Shown piece after piece: positions 5,277 through 9,664 of a DNA stretch of 9,664 nt. Each line of letters begins with the position of its first letter. Position 1 is the first letter of the stretch. Both the position numbers and the translations under genes were made by a program. Source of the stretch: Candidatus Omnitrophota bacterium (GTDB lineage Bacteria > Omnitrophota > Gorgyraeia > JAGLLT01); the NCBI GenBank assembly GCA_030630095.1, contig DAOVNW010000023.1, positions 1-9,664 of the forward strand. Reading direction: 5' to 3'. The notes under the pieces were generated by a model, which worked only from the letters and a program-made list of their open reading frames with translations, did no database searches and was not told the DNA's origin.

Positions 5277-8200
5277 ATGTTTAATAAAAAACCACAAGAA
5301 AAAAAGAGAGTCCTGGGAAAAGGAAGAATAGCGTTGATGGCGGCTGTTACTCTTGCCGCGGGGTTCTTTTTCTCTTTCACGATGGGTAATCTTGGTTCTT
5401 ATACTCTGGCGGGCTCAGGCGAAGAGCGGAGAAGCGAAGTGATAATCCGTAAATCCGCTTTGGTCTGGCGAACCGACGGCAATGGCGATTATTCTCTGCC
5501 GAGCATTGCCGCCGGCGAGAACTATGAGATTCCCGAAGCGGTTAAAACCGAAGGCGAAATAAAAACGATAACGGCAAGCTGGGAGTTCACCGGTGAAGTA
5601 AGGTTAGAGGTCTCAGCCAATAATGGAGTTGATTATACCGCGGTAGTTAACGGCGTGTCTCTGGATTTAGCTCATAGCTCACAGCTCATGGCTCATAGCG
5701 GCAATCAACTTAAATGGAGGGCAAAACTTGGCGAAGATAGCGAACTTAGCGAGGTAAAAATTGTTTATACTGACACCTCTGGAGCGGCAGGGACATTTGG
5801 CGTTCCTGAACTTTCCGGGTTTAAGTTTAGAAAAAGCATTGTCATTGCGAGGAGCGGCCCCTCCTCGTCATTGCGAGGAGCCGACTTGTCCGCCGAAGCT
5901 TTAGCGAAGGCGGAAGCAATCTCAGAGGATTTATTTAATTATCAAATAAAGTTAAGAGTAGGAAAAAGCGGGCACCGAAAACCGAGAACCGGGAGCAGGG
6001 CAATTGATGTAGATTGTGAAGGGAATATTGAGGTGGATTTTGCGGATATTAGGTTTACTGCCGCCGATGGAGAGACCCTGCTTCCTTACTATCGGGAAGG
6101 TATAAGTGGACATAAGCGAAATCGAACAGCCGCATTCTGGGTCAAGATTCCCCAGATTCCCGCGGAAGGAGTGAAGATATACCTTTATTATGGCAATCCT
6201 GATGCCGCGGATTTATCCGATGGTGAGGGTGTTTTTGACTTTTTTGAGGATTTTGATGGAGGGGAAATAGATACTGACAAATGGGAGGTTCAGCCATATT
6301 CAGGAGGTAGTGTTCAGGTTTTTGATTCCCTGTTAAAATTGAATAAGGCAAAGGTTATCTCTAAAAATTATCAGTTTAAAGATGGAATAATTGAGTGCCG
6401 GGCAAAGGCCGGCAGGGATAGCGATCTGCGGATGATTGTCCGCGAAGATAAACAGCGGCCGGCGCTCAGGCAGTTTGTTTGCGCCTCGGCCGGACCTGGC
6501 GCTGAACAGGCAATAGTAATAGGCAGCGCGGTAAAAGCGAATACCGCCAATCCCGTTTTACACGATGTGTTTTATGATTTTCAGATTACTGCCGCGGAAA
6601 CAAACCTGACTTTTGAAAGATACCCCCCCGCCTTCGCCAAGGCTTCGGCGGGCAAGCGCTATCCACTATCCGACGCTTCGGTCAGTTATGAAGATAAGGG
6701 CGGTTTGAGTAAAGGTTATATCGGACTGGAGACGGCCGGCGCGGAGGGTTGTTATGATTGGTTGAGGGCGCGAAAGATTGCCGAACCCGAGCCTTATATC
6801 AGCGTGTCAGGAGATGAAGAAGAAGTCAGCTTAGCAGAGTTCTCTAACGTTGTACTTGCTAATAACGGAAATATCATAATAGCGCGTAGCGTAGAGCGTA
6901 TAGCGGATAGCGGGAAGTATATTACCGCGCCGGTTTCCACTGCCTGTAATATCAGCGCGATCACTCCGCAATGGGTAGTCGCAGACTATGGACTATCGAC
7001 TATGGACTATGGACTATCGACTATGGACTATGGACTATCCATAGATATCTCCGCGGACGGAGGCCTGAACTGGAAGCGCGATTGTAAGAGCGGAAGCACC
7101 TATACAGCTCCCCGTGATTTTAAACGAGGCAGGCAGTTGCTCCTGCGAGCCGACTTGTCCGCCGTAGCCCTGGCGAAGGCGGTAGCCTCGGCGAAGGCGG
7201 AAATCGAACAGATTAAACTGGAGTATTCCACTGCCCCCATAGTAACCTCTGATAATATTTCTTGCTCTGGAGCCGCGGGTAAAGGCGGGGTATACCAACT
7301 GGGAGATAGTATAGTTGTAGAATGGGATAATTCTTACCGCGGAGATAACAATCCGGATATTCTTTTTGTTGACTGTAATTTTGAGGCGTGGGGAGGCCCG
7401 CGATCAGTTAAGATGTATGATGATGGGCCAAGAGGCAGGCACGGCGATAGAAAGAAAGGAGACAAGGTCTATACGGCGCGTTATGGGTTACCCGAAGGGA
7501 TAAATACAGCCGGCAATATTTATGTCACCGCGAACAATAAGTGCGGCTGGACGGTAAGAGACGGCCATATACTTAATGTAGATACGAGAACCCCATTAGA
7601 AATCAGAAAGCAGCTTCTAAAGGAACAAGCAGAGCAAGAGGAAAAGGCTGAGAAGAAAGAAAAAGCCGGGGTAAAGGGCGAACTCCGCAAGCGCTACAAG
7701 GTTAAGTTTGGCGAAGATGAGGCGGAGATTGGTGATTTTCAAACCAAAGAGTTCAGGCCCCATCTAAAGCTTAAACGCTGGGGTGAGGAATGTTTTTTAA
7801 ATATAGAGTTTCCTGATGCCGAAATAGCAAAAGAGAAAAAATCAGTGGCTTTGCGCGCTGGCAGGATAGAATGGGACTCTCCTCAAATAGGCAGTGATTT
7901 TTACAAAAAAGAGCCTGAAGAGATTATTCAGCAGGACAGCAGTGGGAAAAAACATACGTTTACTATCAATAAAAACGGCGGGCTGGAATTTGATATTATC
8001 CTGAAAGAAAAACCGGAGACAAATGTTTTTGAATACCCTGTTGAAACACAAGGACTGAAGTTTTATTACCAGCCGCCGCTTACCCGGGAGATAACTGAAG
8101 AGGAAAAGGCAAAAGGCTGGACAGCAACTGAAAGTTTTATTTATGACGAAGACGGTAAGGTTATTGCTCACCGGCCGGAAAATGTTGTCGGCTCTTACGC

Positions 8201-9664
8201 TGTTTATCATGAAAGCAAACGGAATAATGAATACAAAGCAGGCAAGGCGTTTCATATTTACAGGCCGAAGATTATTGATGCCGATGGAGATTGGATCTGG
8301 GGGGAATTAGAGATAGCCATCAGCCATCAGCCATCAGCCACAAGCCAGAAAGACACCTTAACAATTACTATTGATCCGGACTGGCTGGATAATGCCGCTT
8401 ATCCGGTAAATATTGACCCGAATTTTGGGTATGAGACAGCAGGAGTAAGTCTTGTAAACATTGATTCTATAATAAGAGGAAGCCTTTTTACCGGCGAGGA
8501 AGGAACAGTAAATAGTATAACCAGTTATCTAGATACGGGGGGGGATGGTGAGTACGCTACCTGTTCTGCAATTTATAAACACAGCGATTCTTCTAAAATA
8601 TGCCAGTCTGCAGTAACAATGGACTTTTGTGGCTGGACAACTTTGAGTGTAAGCGGTTCACCTTCAATTTCAAACATTGATTATGTATTAGTTGCCAATG
8701 CTGACTTTGAGGGGCCTAGTGAACCAAGGATAGCTTATGATTCAGGTGACACAAATCAAGGGCATTATCAAAATCAAGCCTGTGGCACCTGGCCAAACCC
8801 TGCTTCCTTTTCTCATAATAACAACAAATACTCCATCTATTGCACTTATTCCACAGCTGCCCCAACGTTAGACTCTGCCGAGACCAAGACAACCACAACC
8901 ATTAATGTAACATTCAGCGAGGATTTAAATGGAGCAACCATTGCCGCGGCAGACTTTACGGTTACCGGTTATGCCGTAAGCAATGCTGTAGAATCTTCAG
9001 CCGGCATAGTAACCCTGACCGTAGCTGTTATGCCTACTGATGCCACTCCTACGGTAGCTATTGCCGCGGGCGGCTCAGTAAGTGATCCCGAGGGCAATGC
9101 CTGCACTTCCGGCTCAACTGTCGCCACTGACGGCACTGCCCCAACGTTAGACTCTGCCGAGACCACCTCTACCACAACCATTGATGTAACATTCAGTGAA
9201 GACCTGGACGGAACAACCGTTAGCGCGGCAGACTTTACGGTTAGCGGCTATGCTGTAAGCAATGCTGTAGAATCTTCAGCCGGCGTAGTCACCCTGACCG
9301 TAGCTGTTATGCCCACTGCTACCACTCCTACGGTAGCTATTGCCGGCTCAGTAAGTGATAACGAAGGCAATGCCTGCACCTCCGGCTTTGCTACAGCGAG
9401 TGACGGAGTTGCCCCGGCCTTATCCGGCGCCAAATATATCTCTGATACTGAACTTGAGATGACCTTTAGTGAAGCCATGGGCGCGGCAGGCGCTGTTGTT
9501 GAAACAAGCATAACCATAACCAATAACGCGGGAACAGCTATAGCTGTAACTGATAATTCAGCCGTTGTTGACGGGACAACTCCGTCACTCGCTGTAGCAA
9601 AGCCGGAGGTGCAGGCATTGCCTTCGTTATCACTTACTGAGCCGGCAATAGCTACCGTAGGAGT
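5277..9664 (+). CDS. Giant exported multidomain surface protein with DUF2341 and SwmB/Ig-like repeats, 3' end missing
   Basis: The frame is open from ATG 5277 to the last base, at least 1462 codons. AGAGGTGGGA lies just before the start. Residues 1-44 form an export signal: a basic start (MFNKKPQEKKRVLGKGR), then a hydrophobic helix (ALMAAVTLAAGFFFSF). Residues of about 185-415 match DUF2341, a beta-sandwich module, with DIRFTAADGETLLPYY, FWVKIPQIPAEGVKIYLYYGN and then FFEDFDGGEIDTDKW. A lectin-like region ends near EPYISVSGDEE (about 520). Residues of about 520-1190 include a Lys/Glu-rich helix (about 780-805) and a segment with TIDPDWLDNAAYPVNIDPNFGY near 1030-1055 that is common in large metagenomic surface proteins. 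From 1195 come SwmB-like repeats. Numerous DNA repeats are read through in frame. The role is probably adhesion or binding; no enzyme active site was recognised. The last 29 codons lie in an inverted copy and may be artefactual. Confidence 0.85.
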   Translation, partial: MFNKKPQEKKRVLGKGRIALMAAVTLAAGFFFSFTMGNLGSYTLAGSGEERRSEVIIRKSALVWRTDGNGDYSLPSIAAGENYEIPEAVKTEGEIKTITASWEFTGEVRLEVSANNGVDYTAVVNGVSLDLAHSSQLMAHSGNQLKWRAKLGEDSELSEVKIVYTDTSGAAGTFGVPELSGFKFRKSIVIARSGPSSSLRGADLSAEALAKAEAISEDLFNYQIKLRVGKSGHRKPRTGSRAIDVDCEGNIEVDFADIRFTAADGETLLPYYREGISGHKRNRTAAFWVKIPQIPAEGVKIYLYYGNPDAADLSDGEGVFDFFEDFDGGEIDTDKWEVQPYSGGSVQVFDSLLKLNKAKVISKNYQFKDGIIECRAKAGRDSDLRMIVREDKQRPALRQFVCASAGPGAEQAIVIGSAVKANTANPVLHDVFYDFQITAAETNLTFERYPPAFAKASAGKRYPLSDASVSYEDKGGLSKGYIGLETAGAEGCYDWLRARKIAEPEPYISVSGDEEEVSLAEFSNVVLANNGNIIIARSVERIADSGKYITAPVSTACNISAITPQWVVADYGLSTMDYGLSTMDYGLSIDISADGGLNWKRDCKSGSTYTAPRDFKRGRQLLLRADLSAVALAKAVASAKAEIEQIKLEYSTAPIVTSDNISCSGAAGKGGVYQLGDSIVVEWDNSYRGDNNPDILFVDCNFEAWGGPRSVKMYDDGPRGRHGDRKKGDKVYTARYGLPEGINTAGNIYVTANNKCGWTVRDGHILNVDTRTPLEIRKQLLKEQAEQEEKAEKKEKAGVKGELRKRYKVKFGEDEAEIGDFQTKEFRPHLKLKRWGEECFLNIEFPDAEIAKEKKSVALRAGRIEWDSPQIGSDFYKKEPEEIIQQDSSGKKHTFTINKNGGLEFDIILKEKPETNVFEYPVETQGLKFYYQPPLTREITEEEKAKGWTATESFIYDEDGKVIAHRPENVVGSYAVYHESKRNNEYKAGKAFHIYRPKIIDADGDWIWGELEIAISHQPSATSQKDTLTITIDPDWLDNAAYPVNIDPNFGYETAGVSLVNIDSIIRGSLFTGEEGTVNSITSYLDTGGDGEYATCSAIYKHSDSSKICQSAVTMDFCGWTTLSVSGSPSISNIDYVLVANADFEGPSEPRIAYDSGDTNQGHYQNQACGTWPNPASFSHNNNKYSIYCTYSTAAPTLDSAETKTTTTINVTFSEDLNGATIAAADFTVTGYAVSNAVESSAGIVTLTVAVMPTDATPTVAIAAGGSVSDPEGNACTSGSTVATDGTAPTLDSAETTSTTTIDVTFSEDLDGTTVSAADFTVSGYAVSNAVESSAGVVTLTVAVMPTATTPTVAIAGSVSDNEGNACTSGFATASDGVAPALSGAKYISDTELEMTFSEAMGAAGAVVETSITITNNAGTAIAVTDNSAVVDGTTPSLAVAKPEVQALPSLSLTEPAIATVG
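5669..5699 (+). repeat. In-frame heptad array AGCTCAY
   Basis: Four 7-bp units (AGCTCAT, AGCTCAC, AGCTCAT, GGCTCAT) plus AGC are translated as about residues 131-141 of the giant protein (LAHSSQLMAHS). The second unit ends in C, giving CAG (5682-5684) at the single place where the common unit would create an in-frame TAG. Confidence 0.85.
5838..5925. repeat. Dispersed REP-like element (GTCATTGCGAGGAG...GCAATCTC)
   Basis: The 15-mer GTCATTGCGAGGAGC occurs twice (5841-5855 and 5867-5881). CGAGGAG/CTCCTCG forms a 7-bp stem at 5848-5867. The second copy then carries a GC palindrome (TCCGCC...GGCGGA, 5889-5914) before closing with GCAATCTC. The sequence belongs to the widespread GTCATTGCGAGGAG...GCAATCTC repeat type, which in coding DNA yields peptides such as VIARSEATKQS; here it reads IVIARSGPSSSLRG and then ADLSAEALAKAEA (about residues 188-215). 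It splits the start of the DUF2341 domain. Confidence 0.8.
6623..6660. repeat. GC-rich palindromic element read as PPAFAKASAGKR
   Basis: CCCGCC at 6626-6631 pairs with GGCGGG at 6647-6652, with an inner GCC/GGC stem separated by symmetric TTC bulges. It starts in a C7 tract (6623-6629). In frame it encodes PPAFAKASAGKR (about 450-461). The core is related, in inverse orientation, to the ADLSAEALAKAEA elements at 5878-5917 and 7147-7186. Confidence 0.75.
6880..6914 (+). repeat. In-frame TAGCGNN heptad array
   Basis: Five exact 7-bp units (TAGCGCG, TAGCGTA, GAGCGTA, TAGCGGA, TAGCGGG) belong to the same family as the array after the secretin. They are translated as residues of about 535-546 (IARSVERIADSG). 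Only the third unit starts in frame, and it reads GAG instead of TAG. Confidence 0.9.
6984..7039 (+). repeat. In-frame GACTATS heptad array (8 units)
   Basis: Eight perfect 7-bp units, five of GACTATG and three of GACTATC, give a 21-bp superperiod. This is translated as DYGLSTM, DYGLSTM, DYGLS (residues 570-588). The coding-strand orientation has no stop in any frame, whereas the opposite strand would carry TAG in every unit. Confidence 0.92.
7147..7200. repeat. Palindromic element with partial tandem duplication, read as ADLSAVALAKAVASAKA
   Basis: Bases 7147-7186 match 5878-5917 at 35 of 40 positions. An 18-bp piece is then tandemly repeated (7164-7181 and 7182-7199, two differences), giving VALAKA followed by VASAKA. 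It is inserted in frame in the giant gene at residues of about 624-641, between LLLRA and EIEQIKLEYS, which probably belong to one beta domain. Confidence 0.8.
8315..8347 (+). repeat. In-frame AGCCATC heptad array
   Basis: Three perfect AGCCATC units, one AGCCACA and a partial unit are translated as AISHQPSATSQ (residues of about 1014-1024), between WGELEI and TLTITIDPDW. The strand used has no stops in any frame; its complement would carry TGA in each unit. Confidence 0.88.
8859..9410 (+). repeat. Two tandem SwmB/Ig-like domain repeats in the giant gene
   Basis: Unit 1 (8859-9137, 93 codons) and unit 2 (9138-9410, 91 codons) are nearly identical in DNA and protein. Both start APTLDSAET and contain TFSEDL, ADFTV, GYAVSNAVESSAG, VTLTVAVMPT and EGNACTSG. 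TFSEDL, ADFTV and the terminal 'D-x-x-G-N-x-x' strand are hallmarks of SwmB / bacterial Ig-like calcium-dependent surface repeats. A third, divergent unit starts at 9411 (APALSGAKYIS, MTFSEAM). High DNA identity suggests recent duplication or gene conversion. Confidence 0.88.
9324..9664. repeat. 88-bp perfect inverted repeat truncated by the window end
   Basis: Bases 9324-9411 and 9577-9664 are exact reverse complements, separated by 165 bases. The second arm reaches the last base, so its full length is unknown. It places the antisense of SwmB repeat 2 into the reading frame, giving PSLAVAKPEVQALPSL and onward instead of the expected Ig-like strands. Beyond 9411 similarity drops to short microhomology (GTTG-C/T-CCCG). 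Confidence 0.93.

Noticed and set aside
6880..7039. CRISPR-like array
   Set aside because: The units are contiguous 7-bp repeats without spacers, they lie inside a coding frame, and no cas genes are near.
6142..8898. Several minus-strand frames of 60-137 codons opposite the giant gene
   Set aside because: The sense frame is continuous and has recognisable domains. The antisense products are low-complexity or repeat-derived (for example RLRQGYGGQ from the palindrome near 7150).
8969..9523. Two similar Ala/Val/Thr-rich minus-strand frames that look like a paralogous pair
   Set aside because: Their similarity only mirrors the two sense SwmB repeats on the opposite strand.

Overview
The window looks like a chromosomal fragment from an uncultured, Gram-negative-type bacterium. 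A secretin implies an outer membrane. The dispersed repeats (heptanucleotide arrays, GTCATTGCGAGGAG elements, and GC-rich palindromes that translate as PPAFAKASAG or ADLSAEALAKAEA), together with a giant DUF2341-type surface protein, resemble groundwater metagenome lineages such as Omnitrophota. That taxonomic guess comes from general pattern recognition, not from a marker gene. All genes lie on the plus strand. I see no rRNA, tRNA, CRISPR array or transposase.

Layout. (1) 2-1453 is the 3' part of an outer-membrane secretin of the type IV pilus / type II secretion class. (2) 1454-1773 is an intergenic stretch filled by 7-bp repeats and a perfect hairpin. (3) 1774-2868 encodes an exported coiled-coil protein with C-terminal TPRs, whose signal peptide is itself encoded by the 7-bp repeat. 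(4) 2910-4105 is a nucleotidyltransferase/HEPN (MntA/HepT-like) pair, followed by a second MNT-type nucleotidyltransferase whose HEPN partner appears reduced to a 22-codon stub. (5) 4131-4744 is a tightly coupled two-gene unit: a 76-residue protein of unproven family and a retropepsin-like aspartic protease. (6) 4919-5173 encodes a small secreted protein. (7) From 5277 to the window end runs one uninterrupted reading frame of at least 1462 codons. It encodes an exported multidomain protein with a DUF2341 domain, a lectin-like region, a long beta-rich region and C-terminal SwmB/Ig-like repeats.

The most striking theme is repeat invasion of coding DNA. Heptanucleotide arrays of four different sequences, plus three or more palindromic elements, sit inside the giant gene without breaking its frame. 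In two arrays the only unit that would have produced an in-frame TAG carries the one base change that avoids it. The same repeat families bracket most genes and supply or abut several stop codons.

The window ends inside an 88-bp perfect inverted copy of sequence lying 253 bp upstream. This may be an assembly or amplification fold-back or a real inverted duplication, and it makes the last 29 codons of the giant frame suspect.

Functionally, the secretin and the coiled-coil/TPR protein may belong to one envelope machine, and 4919-5173 plus the giant gene form a likely secreted-protein pair. The middle block is accessory toxin-antitoxin-like material. These links are inferred from gene order only.
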